64,000 nt of DNA, from the NCBI GenBank assembly GCA_037974665.1, contig CM075764.1, positions 117,552,325-117,616,324 on the forward strand. The letters run 5' to 3'. Below, in pieces: positions 31,910 through 45,955 of this stretch; the first letter of the stretch is position 1, and each line of letters opens with the position of its first letter. The notes under the pieces were generated by a model. The model was not told the DNA's origin. It ran no database searches and saw only the letters and a list, made by a program, of their open reading frames with translations. The DNA is from Ehretia macrophylla. Taxonomy: Eukaryota; Streptophyta; Magnoliopsida; Boraginales; Ehretiaceae. The translations under genes and the position numbers were made by a program.

Positions 31910-33382
31910 TTAGTAATGATTAGTAATGATTATATGCTTATATTTTTTTTACGGAATGTGTATGATTTATAACTATCAAAGTAAAATAAAGAATAGTCGA
32001 TCTCATCTAGTGAGACAAGGCTTAGTTTGATTTGGTTTGGTTTAAAGTAAAATAAAGAAAAATGTATATATATTTCCAATGCAAAGTTACTGTTAGTCAT
32101 GGTGCCAACAGTGACATTATTTTCAAGAAGTGATTTTCTCCAAGTGACTAAACACTCTTGTTGTCTATTATTATTTGTATGCTTCCTTTTTTGTTTCTTT
32201 TTCTAAGTGTTTAAATAGTGATACTATATGTTCTTTTATTATTACCTTGTTACATATACAATATACATACCCTATTGAGATTAGATGTTTTCCTTACTAT
32301 TTTCTGTTTCATCAAATGTGTTAAGTGTAAGTATTTAACATGTATTTTGATATTTTATTAATGTTTTAAAAATGACTTAAATATATTCTTGAGTTGTTAA
32401 TTTATCTACTCTTGATTATCAAAAAAGAGTACAAATATCCGAGGTTGTTTTTCCAAGTTTAAGAACCAAAATATGAGCTTAAAGGTTTTGTGCATTAAAA
32501 GTTTGTGAATCATTCATTTAAGAATATTTTTGCATTTAATTGCACGAGTTAAATTCTTTGGACCCATATGTCATACACTTTGAGGCCGTGTCTTCGTTTG
32601 GCCCTCGATGGTGGGGATTATACACCATTCTTTAGATAGTGCACTACTGCTTCGTTGGGACTCTCGCTTGCTTTTTGTGGTATGTGCGACAACAAACCAC
32701 TCTTTTTATTCAATTTTGATAGTAATGATTCGTCTTCATATTTTTAATAAATGATTTTCTCACACTTTGTTATGTTTTATGAAAGTCTTTCAAAACAAAC
32801 TTTATGTTTTTTTTTATATGCACACGTCATTGTTTCATTTATCACCATTTTGTGTTGCGCAAATGATAATTATTTATATAAAAGTATATCCTTATGTTAT
32901 TTTTAGAGGTAACGCTATTTACTGAGATTATTATCTCACTTTATGTTATTCTTTGTTTTTCTTGAAATCTCTATTTTTGCAGATAGCGATAAATAAATAT
33001 TTGGCTTTGGATTGAAACTAGACATCGTCGAGAGTAATTAAGCAGCTTAAGCAAGAGACCTTTTGGAGTATACGCAGTGTTCGATCTCGTAGAGTCTTTG
33101 AACTATTTAGAAAATTTCTTTGTTATGGACTTAGTGAATTTCGTTATTCGGATTCATTTAAATCTTTTCAGTAAAACTATGTGACCTTTGGAGTTATCCC
33201 CTATTTATGTTGAAAACTTAGTAAGACTAAATTTATATATATATATTTTTGGATAGATATTCTGAAACTTGTCATCATATTTATGGATTTGTTTAGCGCC
33301 TTGCGGGTTTAGGAAGTTGATATTCCTAGGTTTGTAGCGGTCTTATTCCCGAATTTGCCTCATTGAATTTGGGGGTGTGACA
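31910..33382 (+). mobile_element. Probable old LTR relic (3' end at 33382); otherwise no gene
   Basis: The stretch lacks coding potential. Its right part has the look of a plant gypsy LTR end: TTTTTGCAG near 32975-32985, a GCGCCTTGCGGGTTTAGG block near 33296-33313, and a final GGGGGTGTGACA ending at 33382. The left boundary was not found; TGTTAG at 31908 is a possible but unproved start. Confidence 0.35.
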
Positions 33383-33618
33383 ATCACCAATCTAAATATC
33401 TCAGTGTTGGCAGAGGGCTAGAAAATGTATCTTCTGGCCTTTTGGCCTTGGAAATCAACAGAAAAAAACAATTTGATCTTTTCCCTGCCCTGAAATTTAG
33501 AGCAAGCAACTAAAATGTGAGACATAGATTCTGATTTCATCTTGTTAAAAATATCATCACTTACAAAGGAGGGGTGCTTACACCCGAGAGTTGAGAGTTG
33601 TAATCAAAGGCTCCAAAT

Positions 33619-35002
33619 TCAAATCACGGTTTTAACCTTCATTATATACCAAAAGAAAAAGAAATTGAAGTTGCTACATTCTGCATCATACCAATGAAGT
33701 GAAGAACTGATTCCAAGTTTTGAAGCAGCAAGATCAAATTCTACAAGATGGTTCTGCATCTGATGTGCCCCTATTACAATTGATGTTCTTGCATTTGGTC
33801 CTCCATCACTAAACGCTAAACAAGCAGTGTTATTCCCTACATCCACCATCGAATTGAACCCATAGAGTATCCACTCTACATCTTTGGCCTCATCAAACAC
33901 AAATGACACATCTGGAACAGATAAACCAAGCAATGGGATACGAATCAAAACCTCAGTGCTATAGCATTTTGTGAATGGCGCCACAGGTGCTACTTTAGCA
34001 GCATAGCCAATTTCATTGTCGAACGTTTCGGTGAAAGCCTTGTAAATTGAGCTCTCAAGAATTGTATGGATTTACAGTACTTAATTTCGTTCCTCCATAG
34101 CCTTTGTTGTTGATGGATAGCAAGCTTGCGTTCAATGGAACAGTAATGTGTCTCTGGATTGATATGGACTTCACATTGATGAAGTACTCGGTTGATGGTT
34201 CACCCCTCCTATAAGCACGTGCCGTGCTCACAGGATTGATGAAGTGTTTAACGGAAGTGTATTTAAAAAAACTTGCTACATCAAAGAGCATGGATCTGTT
34301 GGTGTTTGGATAAAACAAGTAAGGACCATTTCCGAAGAACAGAACACCATCGGCCTCAGATGTAGCAGGCAAGCAGAGAGCGAATTTTCGCGGCAAGCTT
34401 CCACCAAATGCAGATGAAAACATGCTCCATAGCGCGATTGGAGTCCTTCCAAGCCCGGCCATGCCCTTAGACCCACCAGCAAGGCCATTTAATAGACGTT
34501 TATGCGCGGACGAGAAAATGAAATTCTGAACTTTTACTGATGCGCCAGCCTTAGCTCCATCTGTGGATTTAACAGAAACACTATCAATCGCTAATTCTTT
34601 GCGCGAAACGATTCCTGTGATGGTGTTTTCGGGTGCAAGAGAGCAAGTGTGATAGTTGCAGCCTGGCCTAGGCGAGGACAAGCAATTGGAACAACCATTG
34701 GCATTGGCCTTGGCAAATGAACATGGTGCTGAACCACACCGGCCTGGTCTATATGTGGAAGATTTGTATCCATTTTCGCAATCCATCCATACATGTCTCC
34801 CACCAAGCTCAAGTACAAAGCTTGTTGGCATGAGAGGTGTGCCTATGCTTAAGTGAGCAATGTATTGAAGAGTTGAGGCATCTTTAGAGATTGGAATCAA
34901 CAAGGCTTTTGGCCTTGATGATGATTGTGCATTGCATATGAAAATGCAAACGTGAAAGGATATAAGGAATAGATTAAAGAAGATTTGAAGATAAGAAGCC
35001 AT
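33619..35002 (-). pseudogene. EDGP/basic 7S globulin-like (xylanase-inhibitor-type) gene, frameshifted
   Basis: The ATG at 35000-35002 opens a signal peptide (hydrophobic residues 6-25). An N-terminal pepsin-like lobe follows, with LELGGRHVWMDC in place of the catalytic DTG motif, a Cys-rich insert, and YFINV and GYGGTKLSTVNPY near residue 310. The first frame ends at a TGA at 34055-34057. The homologous C-terminal lobe continues in another phase, with the VAPFTKCY block near 33984 and SIVIGAHQMQ(N) near 33760. Comparison with the gene at 38920 suggests loss of 2 nt near 34070. The family is secreted to the apoplast, normally about 430-445 residues, and includes inhibitors of fungal xylanases and glucanases without protease activity. 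The C-terminus carries a short extra tail. Confidence 0.85.
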
Positions 35003-35014
35003 TGCAATGTGCAC

Positions 35015-38000
35015 GCATTCATAGTGGTGTTAGTATTGCATTTTATTAAGTTTTTTGCAGTGTGCTTTTTGGCTTTTAGCACCTTTAAGCGACCTTATAG
35101 TTGTGAATCTTGTATAGTTCGACCATGATAGATGAGATAGGATAAAGCAATTGTAGTGCATGAACAATTGGATCAGGATGAATTTAAAATATTTTATCAG
35201 TACAAGTTAGATGAAATTAAGTGAGTTTGGTAATAAATTTAGTGAAGTCTAAATGAAAATTAAGTAAATTTGTCGATAAAAGATTCAAAAGCCTAAATAA
35301 TTTTATAAATTTAAAATACAAAAACTATCAAAAGTTCTCAAACAATTTTATCGTGCCAATAAAGATCGTATAGCCCTTACAACAATATATATATAAATCC
35401 GTCCCGCTTGGAACCAGCCATGGTCCCAAGATAAGCTGGCCGTTCAACTATTACGGCACAAGGCAAGTTGTCACTTTTTCGTCAAGTGCTATAAGAGACT
35501 AAAAATCCAACCTCTTCCTCTTTCCACTACTTCACTAATAATTTGAAAAACTATTCGAAAACTGTCTTCCACCATGAAATCACAAAGGTGAATTTTTCAC
35601 TAATAATTTGTACAAACGTATTTTTTTAGATGCATTGAAATTAGACCTGACATGTTCACTGTGCTTATGTCTTTCTCCACATCAATTTTAAGGAAAAAAT
35701 GTGACATGCTCCTTTGAAGTTTGTTGAATGTGCAAATCGACTCTAGTTTGAGAATGTTCAGTTTACCCTTTCACTCGCCTCCCATGACTTAAAAATGAGT
35801 CATTTGACCTTCTAAATACCTAAAATGTATCTACAAAGAATTATATTTGACTTTTGCATAAAATTAACAAATGAGGACAATTTAGATGCTAAATTCTTTA
35901 TCTTTCAAGCCAAAGTTCGTTAAATACACATTTCAAATCAAATGGATGTAATTTGCAAGTTTTTCAAACCATAACGGGATAGAATGCATGTTGTCCTTGA
36001 TTTTGTATGATTTTTCTAAAAATCAGTGTCTGATTAATTAAACCAGGACTCTTATTTGTGATGTCATAGCCCAAATAATAATTCGTAATGAAATTGTGAT
36101 AGTAAAATGTCTTCATTTTATAATGAGATCAAATGGGATGCATCAATGGTTATAAATCTCATGCATAATAGTAGACTCAAATACATACACTAGTTTTACC
36201 AAAAAAAGAAAAAAAAAAAACATACACTAATTTAGTCAAGTAGGAAGTTCAAACTCAAAACTTCATTCATAAAATTAATATTTTTATCATTTGTTCGCAT
36301 CATTAAAAGCTTTATAATGAGTTTTTGTTACGTTAAATGGGTTCCCTTTTTTGTGGTCCGAATTGTAAGAGTTTCTAGAAGTTACTAGATACAACTTCAT
36401 TATCACTAGCTAGCTAGCCATTATCTTTCACAAGATACCTAAAGATCAAAGATTGTAGTAGAGTTGAAGTCGCCAGAACTGGTCTATATAAAATACAAGA
36501 AAGAACTACCCTCGAGGGTTGGGTGTATTCATCATGTAACGATTTGTTGTGTTTAACGATTTTTAAGTTCAAACTTACACCATCTTATTAATTCTAAACC
36601 TTTAAATGATCTAGAATATGTGACGAGCAAACTCGTTACATTGTAAAATTTATAACGTTACAATAGATCTAATGTAATTCTATTTATAATAAATTTCTTA
36701 TCATAAAAAAATACATAAAATAAATACAAGAACTGAACCCCAATCTTGACTTTGCAAGTTCAGATAGCCACACATTATTCTTTATTTAGTATGATCAAAT
36801 CTCTATTGCTTCTTCAGCTTTCTTACCACAATCCAAGAAAGGCAGGCACAATGAATCATCACCAACTTGGTCAATTGAGGTAGCCCCATATATTTCTCTC
36901 TTCACCCCACCCCATGCCCCCCCCCCCCCCCCCCACCCCCCCTCCGGGCGCCAAAAGCCAACTTCGCTAAATGCGGTTGCACCCATCTTAATTAAGATAA
37001 TAAAGATCAATTGGCTGCCGTTGCCGTTGGTATAGTGATAAAGCAACTGACTCAACGTAACTAATTAAGTTCTCATCTTGAATAAAGATCAATTGGACAT
37101 CGTTAGATATAATTCTTAATTAACTTGGGGTATGAATTGCAACATATTATTTTAGGAGATCCAATGCGTATTGCCCAAGGAATTCCTCATTATGAAGAAA
37201 AGAATTGAAAAAAATAAAAAATAAAATGGCTTCACCCTCTTGGTTCCTAGCAATGACATTCCTAGCCTTCTTGAAGCTTTCAAGGAACTATTTGTAAATA
37301 TCACTGTAGGACTAAAAAACAAAAACAATACAAAACAATGATATTTAAGTAGAAACAAATAAGCAAGAAAAAGATATACGTCTTTTGACAAAGCTTATAT
37401 GTAATCGGATGAATATCAATAAAATCCACTATAACTAAGATATTACAAGCGTATATTGTGAATAAGATAGATAAGACACACTTGACTTTCAAATTTTATT
37501 TTTTTGGGTTAAAGATTTTCAAACTAATTGTAAAGCTAACTCGATTTTCTTTATTATCTGGTGTTGATTAGCTACAGAAAATATTTGTAAACTTATATTG
37601 AATATTTATACATAAGGTTTGATTGTTTTAATCTTTCATTGCTACTTTAATATATATTGAGGAAAGCAATACCACACTCTATGTTGTTTTATATTAGACT
37701 TTATTCAAGCTTTTGCAAAAGTTTTAATGCCCTTCTTTGACAAACAATGGTTGAATATTATGCGAGTATTTTCATTTTTTTATTTTTCTTTCCTACAAAG
37801 AAAATGATAATGTCAAAGCAAACTTTAACTAAGATAGTAAATAAAGTAATATATGTGTTGCTTGCAATTATTTTGTTCCCTTTAATTATTTAATCATTTG
37901 CTCTCATGTCATACTTTTATCTCACAACTATATATACATATATATATCCATGCAACTACGTTAAGCAATTAATTCCGGACAATAATATTTCCTTGCTAGG

Positions 38001-38919
38001 AAACTTCTTCAACTTTCCAGATAACTTTCTACATTGGATATATAATGACTAGGTTAGATAGTGATATTTGTATGTTTATCTTAGCGTTTCAAAGGTTGGC
38101 CAAGAATAATAATTTTGACCAAGTAGTTAAATTGGAAATTTAATTTGTAATTAATTGCTAGGGTCATTGTTCGACCTCAGAAGTATAATTATGGAACGCA
38201 AAATGTAGCTAGACGGGACACAATGTTTACATGTGTTGCGATTCGGGTTTAATTACTAAACTGTTAATTTATTGTGTCTAATCAAGTGGCAATGTGGTAA
38301 CAATAGTAGGCAACTAAGTAATTATAAACGTAACTCAGTACAAAACGAACCAATGTGGAATAAGCTATTTCAAACTCCTCCCCTAAATATGTCCTCATTG
38401 GACCGAACAAAACGAAACCATAATGGCCCAAAACCACCAGGCAGTGTGGAAACCACAAACTTTTGCCCACCACCTTTAATGAACTATTTCCACGTTGCAA
38501 CCTAACTGTGATAGCACTGATAATAATCTAAATTTAATTATTAGTCTACTAACACATTCACTAACTCAACTTATTATAAATTGAACACATACATGCAAAA
38601 CCAATATGGAATGCGCTGTTACACGTCTATGACAAATTATTCTCAGGTCTGAATATATCATTCAATAAAAATATCAAAGAAAACAAGCAAAGAAGCATTC
38701 AATTTCTTCTCATGGTGATGTAACTTGTGTAAGTTATAAGAACCTTAGGACATCCCATATTTTAATGTAACTCGCATTTACTAAGATGAAAAACATGGTT
38801 GAAGCCTCACATCAATCATGGCCTCTTATTTTTCTGTAAATTTAACATACAAGCAATACAGATTTAATGTGCTGCAGCTTTTATATATCAGCTCATGCTA
38901 CAACATGGAAAAACATCAT
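35015..38919. other. Intergenic, no gene supported
   Basis: This is AT-rich sequence with a C18 tract at 36917-36934, small (TA)n arrays and no conserved coding pattern. Short open frames here translate homopolymers or AT-rich DNA. Confidence 0.7.
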
Positions 38920-40224
38920 CTAAGCAGTGGATGTGAAGTTGAAGTTGCCACATGTTGTTTGTCTGAACAAGAGTGAAGAGCTGAATCCAAGTGTTGATGT
39001 TGCAAGATCAAACTGCAGAAGATTGTCCTCAATCTGATGCCCTCCAATCACAATAGAAGTCCTTGGATTTATACCTCCATCAACAAATCCAAGGCACAAC
39101 ACATCATTACTAACTTGAACCATTGAATTTGCACCAAAGATCCTCCAGAAAACAGTCTCGTTCTGCAGAACAAGATCAATCGCCGGCACGGCCGAGCCGA
39201 CCCGGGTGCTGCCGATGTTTGATGAGTTAAAGCACGCCCCGAACGGTGCCACTGATGCTACCCTAGTGACATTTGCAAGCTCAGTCACGAAAGCATTGAT
39301 AACAGCATTGTAAATTGAAGTTTCCAAAACTGTGTATGGATCAACACTGCTGATCTTGGTTCCACCATAGCCTTCACTGTTGATTGTTAGCAGTGTGGTG
39401 TTGATTGGAACGACTTTTTCATTGATCTTGATTGATGTTACGTTAATGAAGTATTCTGCTGAAGGCTCTCCTGCAGAATAAGCTGGTGCGGTGCTTACAG
39501 GGTTGATAATTAATGGTGTGTAGATAAGATTGCTCGAGGCATTAATATTAGGCAGTAGATAATATGGTCCATCACCGAAGAAGACGACGCCATTGGAGCT
39601 AGTGGAAGAGCTCAAGCAAACAGCAAATGTTCTATTGAAGCTGAAACTAGCTGCAAATTGAGATGGAAACGCAATTCTTGTACGTCCAAGGCCTGCCATG
39701 CCCTTCACACCACTAGCTAGACCTTCTAGTAAAAATGTTGGACCACAAACAAATAGGAATTGTGGGTCTGTGACATTCCTGCCCGGATTTCTACCATCAG
39801 TAGATTGGACCGACACCACATCGGAGGCAAGCTCGCCGCCCGTGGCGGTGTGTGACACGGTGTTACCAGGGAAGAGGCCACAGGTGTTGTTGTTGTAGCC
39901 TGGCCTAGGTGGAGAAAAACATTCTCCACAGCCACTAGAGTTGGCTAATGAGCATTGAGCCGAGCCGCACCGGGCGGGGCGATAGGTGGAGGAAACATAG
40001 CCTTGATCACAATCAACCCACAATAATTGGCCACCAATATCAAGGGTTAGGTTAACTGGGACAAGAGGTGTCCTTTGGTTGATTACAGTGACATATTGAA
40101 GCGTCAAGCGTCTTTGGAAACCGAAAGAATTAAACCCTCAGGTCTAAAAGAAGAATTCTGAGCTATAGCTGAGGGGATGAAGAGTAGTGAGCAGAAAAGA
40201 ATGATACGAAATGAAGATGCCATG
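38920..40224 (-). pseudogene. EDGP/basic 7S globulin-like (xylanase-inhibitor-type) gene, one-base frameshift near the N-terminus
   Basis: The ATG at 40222-40224 starts a clear signal peptide (MASSFRIILFCSLLF). The mature start reaches SVSKDA, then a TGA. One base appears missing at about 40106: restoring a TC(N) codon would join SKDA to TLQYV. The remaining 395 codons are open and complete, with LDIGGQLLWVDC (catalytic Asp present but DIG rather than DTG), about twelve Cys, several N-glycosylation sites and SIVIGGHQIEDN near the C-terminus. The second catalytic Asp motif is not a DTG/DSG (VDPYTV), so it is expected to be an inhibitor or receptor-like protein rather than a protease. If the single-base gap is a sequencing error, the gene is intact. 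Confidence 0.88.
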
Positions 40225-40285
40225 AGGATGATAAATGGTGTTAAAATGAACGTGAATGCATGTTGCATTTGAAGAGTGCAACATC

Positions 40286-40293
40286 TTTATATA
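40286..40293 (-). promoter_or_regulatory. TATA box of the EDGP-like gene at 38920-40224
   Basis: The minus strand reads TATATAAA about 62 bp upstream of the ATG, followed by a typical short leader. Confidence 0.55.
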
Positions 40294-40299
40294 GCAATA

Positions 40300-43200
40300 G
40301 AGTACATCTAGTTACGTGTTTCTCTTTTCTCTTTCTTGATATCTTAGGTACAGATGGACAACTCCCCAGTCCGTCTAGACGAATTGAGTTCTAAAATTTT
40401 AGATATTGAGTTGTAAAATTTTTAAAGGCATAGCTTTGATTATTAAAGGTGTTATAGAATATAAATCGTTTGACTAATTGGTCTTGTCATATATTACACG
40501 TACTGTTTATTATTTACAATATAACTAAATATAAAAAAATGCAGGAAAAAGAATTTTGTAGTAAATTGTCTAAAATAGTATGGAAGGGTATTTTTGAGAG
40601 AAAAAAGAAAGAAAAATAATTGCGCAAAAACTTAATTTGAAAAATTCTAATTTTAAACTTTTTATTTTTTTTAATCTTTTTCTTAGCTTCTGTTTGCCTT
40701 AGCCATCCACCAGATAAATACTTTCAAAACACTTTTCATTTAAAATCTATTTAAAAAATAAACGAAATATATCTAATTTTAATTTTTAAACTCACATAAA
40801 AAGATGTGAAAACTCGCAAACACACGTCAGAATCACTTTGTTGCATTAATAGACAATTAATTATATGCTGTTAAAACCTTGCGGCTCTCCGTTACGTGTT
40901 GTTACTAACTGGGAGCTGCCAAAAGATTTTAAAGGAAGACGACTTGAGGCCACGTCAACACATCCAGAAAGGTGGAGGGGCTAAGAGAGTTTTTGACTAA
41001 TTAGCATTTCTTTGCTTCTTTATCCTTCCATAAATTCTTTTAGATAATGAACCTAACTGGTGTCGGTTGAATATTATAATTTTAATTGGTTTCATGGATC
41101 AAATAAGATAGGCAGTTCCTGTATCAAATATTCCGCTCGTGTTATTTGACATCAAGATAAATTAGTTTATCCATTAGCGTATAACGATCGCTAATTAAAG
41201 CAAACTTAAAGTCATCGAGAAATAGTATTTCTTTTTGTTTTGGTCAAGCATAGGAAATAGTATAGTAGGAATGGATTTGCTTATAAGTTATGTTATTATG
41301 AACAAAATTCAATAATTATAAATTATTAATATAGTTATGAAAAAATGACGTATGCTATTAAAATTATTAAATTTTTTTCATAATATTATAATATTATGAA
41401 GAAATTCTCATTTATATAGTGTTTAATTTGATGATGGAGAATATGTATAAAGAATATGGTCGAAGTCTTGGTTCGACGGATCAATGTCTTGAGTACATTG
41501 GAATTAAAGGAGATACATGTGGGTTTTCTCATATAAATACTTTAATGCTTAAGTTAGTTTGAAAATATGAAAGTTGTGTGATTCTTCTTGAAAAGTTTTC
41601 AAGTATCATATGAGTTATGGAAGCTTGTATCCGAAAGTAAATGTTAAATATTACCAAACATTCAGGGTAACATTGAGGGTGGAGGCGTCGACCTTTCTGT
41701 AATTGTTTCGAGAGCCTAATTTAGAATTTGATATTTTCTTTATGCGGTATGATTGTATGAACAATGGGATCTTGGTGTTAAGGTAGTCCAAGAGTCGAGA
41801 GGTGTCAGATGACTTATGTTTGCTTTTCAAAAGTCACTAGTGCTTGACGTTATTTAAATTTTAGGGTTTAGTGATGATTACATCTCTTAATCGACAAATC
41901 ACTCTACTATTCTATTAAGAGACAACGTGTTCTTATTGAATTGGTCGAGACTAATTTTTCGATATCACTATTGTTTGAGGAACAAGAGATACAAAGATCA
42001 GTTTTGATTCTTATAACCTAAAAGAAAGATGTAAGTAATGTCATTTTAACTCAGTTGATTGTAACCAACTCCTTCCTCTCTACATACTCTTGTAAAACAA
42101 TTGTTTTCAAATATGAAGATATTACATCTAGGGCAAATATATTTCGTTGTCGATTTAAGAGTTGAATAAAATTATTAAATAGTGACTAGTTGTGATTAAA
42201 TGTTCTGAATTTGAATTACAATTTTAATATTTATTATGCCAAAAAGGATAAAATTATTAAATTAATAGTGACTAGTTGTGATTAAATGTTCTGGATTTGA
42301 ATTATAATTTTAATCTCTATTATGTTAAAAAAATATATATTTCGGTGTCAATACAAGTTAACAGTTATTACTCCTCTTAGAGCTGACAAGATGGATAAAG
42401 GAGTTTTTATTACATGACAATGTGATCTCAATATCCATGTCTATTACGTGACTGTGTGTGATTTGCTCTTAGAAGAATCCAGGACTTGAAGGATGTGTAT
42501 TGTAATAATACAGGAGGATAATGCTTTTCTTATAATTAAGGCATATGCTCAATTCGATAATTATTATCATCTTAGTCATATTTCAAATCAAACGTTTTCG
42601 TATTTTGTCATTTTCTTTGGTACATTGTAGGGCCAGACACTATCTTGATTTAAGACAAATATTACGTCAATCATTGTCCAAAATATTTCAAGAATATGAA
42701 GGCTCAACGCCTTACCATCGTGATGAGATATTAATTGAAATGAGACATATAAATTACGTGGTGGTCTTATCTAAAATGGTACTACTAAAATGTATTTTTT
42801 GTTTTATATTGATGAAATCAAATCAATGAAAAATAATTCAAATAAAAAAAATATATTTTTTGAGTTCTATCCCTTGATTGAAGACAGAACTATCGAGCTA
42901 GAAGAATTCAATTATAATTTAAAGAGAACACAAAATACATAAAAGTCCTAAGTTAAATTAACTAAAACCAAGACCCAAAGCTTCAATAATGAACCTTCAA
43001 ATCGCTATTTGTAGTTGAACCAACTTTTATTCTTTAATTCGAATCTTTCCTGAAAAATATTGCACCGAATTTACTTATTCAATCTCGACAATTGCTTATT
43101 CATAGGCTCATATCCCTGTTTTAAAAACTTAATTATTGTTTGGATAGCAGAAAAGAAAGGAAGCCGAAAAGAAAGTTTGGTATTTTAATCCTTTTTTTCT

Positions 43201-44264
43201 CCCATTGTGTTTGTGTTTAGCTAAAAAAGTGAGAAAGTTGTAAGCTATATCGTTTACATCCCAAATTCGAGAACCATTTATAGGAACTTTTGAATCCATA
43301 GTGAGGAGAAAATAATCTTGAATTTTATCAAAAATGATTAATGTTCGTCCATCATTGCATCAAAAGGCTTTCGTTTCCACCCTACTGGAGTGAATTAACA
43401 TTTCTTTAATAGAGGTTGTAGTACACAATTTAATATTTATATACAAATTTTTATTTTTATTTTTTAGTGAGGACTAATTAATAATTCAAACTACACCTAA
43501 AAACACCATTATATTCTTTTCAGTTAGGCTCTTTGTGCTTCCAATGGGCATGGCCCAATTTGATATGTCCTTTTCTTGTTGGCATGCACTAGGTGTATTG
43601 GACCTTCTCTTATGTTCTGGACTTAGTCATTGTGATTGCAATTTACGTTTTCTTCGGCCCCATCTTTTATTTCCTTCATCTTCAGCTTTGGCCCAAGTGG
43701 CTTGAACTGGACTAGTTTTTTAACACTGTAAGGGTCATGTCGACTAGCTATTGCTCCTTTCTGCGTAAGTGCAGATGTGCATGGATGATAAAGAGGACTA
43801 CACAACCTCCATTAAATGAAGAATGTAGTATTGAATTACGGGTTATAATATCCAATTAAAAATTTTCTAAATCCACCCCTTGATACTAAACCTTACTCCA
43901 CAATATGTGCATCATTACTTTGATACTGAAAAAACAAAAAAACATACAAGCGTTATTCCATGCTAATAGAAAGGGATGATTTTTTGATTTCCTAATCTTG
44001 ATTTGGTACGTAGAATTAGACATGCTATTGAAATAAACATATGAAAACGACAAGCATGTCCTTAACAATTTGATTAATACAATAATGATTTCAAGCATAA
44101 TTTAATACTGATAATACTATAATATTTTCTTGTATATAGAGTCCAAGTGATTAATTATGGTTTGACCAAAAAAACAAAAGTGAGCTCTTATGTACATTAA
44201 ATGCCATATCAATAGCCTTAAATCGTAGAAACACATATCATGCCAATAAAATTGGAGAAATAAC

Positions 44265-44306
<42 letters not shown>

Positions 44307-45955
44307 GGTCAATAACAGGAAAAAGAAAAAAGCCGAGGAAAGAGAAATAAGTCACTAATGTTGGGTACAAAGAAATATTAGATCAGCACCATAGTACAGG
44401 ACAAAAAATTAAGTTTTTCTTTGTTATCCACTAATAGGAATCTTAGAGAGGCGAAATCTTTACAATTACTTCCATGTTAACCTCTACATTTAAATTCATA
44501 TTATCAATTGCTATTCATGAATTATAATAACGAATAATATTTTGAGAGGTAGTATTTATTGTTTGATCGGATTATCAAATTAGTATTCATTGTCACAGAA
44601 GTTGCATAACAAGTACTAATGTGCACCTATAATCTCTATTCATTATCTCGTGGCAGTCACATGATATGTTTTTTGTCCATATTGATAGATAGTTTACCCT
44701 CACTGTAGCATCGTGTCCGCTTGTTTATTTTGGACCGGTTTGTAGAGATGTTTTCTAAGATTGTTAAAATAAAATAAAAAATAAAGACGGAGTTATCATC
44801 CCAGTCAGGACAGGCCCTCCTAGATGTTTACATATATGGAGAAAAAAACCACTGCAATAGTAGTTAGATTGAAGGCTAAGATGTAAAGCCCTGTTAATAT
44901 CATATGAGGAGATGAGTAATTGTCAGAAGTTTTACGAGCCATGACCTAAATGGTTTGTCCACTATTATCTACCTTACGATAGATCTCAGGTAATTGAATA
45001 TGAATGACTTAGATAAGGGTAGTTGGGTTGCAGCCCCAATTCATCTCGAGAGCAAAATTATTAAGATTGAATTAGGGTTTTATTTTTTAAATATATAAAC
45101 ATTTTTAAGGTAATTTTAATTTGAAAAATCAATTTTAGCTCTGTTGAAAAAAATTATTCATATACAAATGTTAAGTTTTATGATTTTAAACCCCAAACAT
45201 AAATATTGAATCTGCGCCTTGTTTATATGAAGTGACTTGCAAAGAGACTTTCTGGTTGATCCTAGAGGATGGAAAATTATCATAGGAAGAAACAAAGTTG
45301 AGTTGATAAATCTGAAATTGACAAACTTCCCATCCAAAAAAATTTGTGACATATTTTAGCAATTCTCACAATTATCAACCCCTACAAGTTATTAATGGCT
45401 CTGCTGTCAACTAGAATGCTCACCCCCATAATCATAAGCGCGCTCTTATTTTTTCAAAGGAAAAAAGAAAAGCGTTAACAGAAGTATTGTAATGATGTTC
45501 ATAAAATAGAATACCACAAATGGAACCTCAACAAGCGGTTCTATCCTTAATAATATTGAGATACGATGAACTAGCTAGGACATTTGACGAATGCCAACTA
45601 AAACGTAGGCAAAAGTTTCAGTCTTCACATCACATTCAAAGACCACTTGTTTAATAAGAATGCATACAGAATTTTACATTTCGAAAAAAGAAAGTAGAAA
45701 TTGTATAATTATAAGAAACAAGGAAAAGCAATAACAAGAAGTCTACCCAGTAATTAGGGAAAGATGCAACAGAAAATACTTCATTTACTAGAAACAGAGC
45801 AAAAAAGAACTTCTAATACAACAAACTTAAGGGAATTAACGAAATAAGACAACTGGACGCATACTGAATACGGAACCGACATAAACAAAGCATAAAAATC
45901 CTATTTTGTTTCGATGGCTCGTCTGACCAATAGGATAATATTGTGAAACAATGAA
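40300..45955. other. Intergenic, no gene supported
   Basis: It is AT-rich with no recognisable domain in any frame. It includes an 83-bp tandem duplication at 42168-42330 and an (AT)n array at 44270-44302. Confidence 0.65.
42168..42330. repeat. Two-copy tandem duplication, about 83 bp
   Basis: AAATTATTAAAT...TAGTGACTAGTTGTG followed by ATTAAATGTTCTG and an AATTTTAAT block occurs twice in succession, at about 42170 and 42251. Confidence 0.75.

Noticed and set aside
36795..37055. Open frame with a Gly-rich stretch
   Set aside because: The Gly run is the translation of the C18 homopolymer; the rest has no recognisable motif.
37015..37080. tRNA-like phrase (GTTGGTATAGTGATAAAGCAACTGACTC)
   Set aside because: There is no complementary acceptor stem, anticodon arm or T-loop GGTTCAA at the required spacing.
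42545..42829. 94-codon plus-strand open frame
   Set aside because: There is no domain, AT-driven codon use and no homologous copy in the window; not supported as a gene.
45158..45352. 64-codon minus-strand open frame
   Set aside because: There is no recognisable motif and the surrounding sequence shows no coding continuity.
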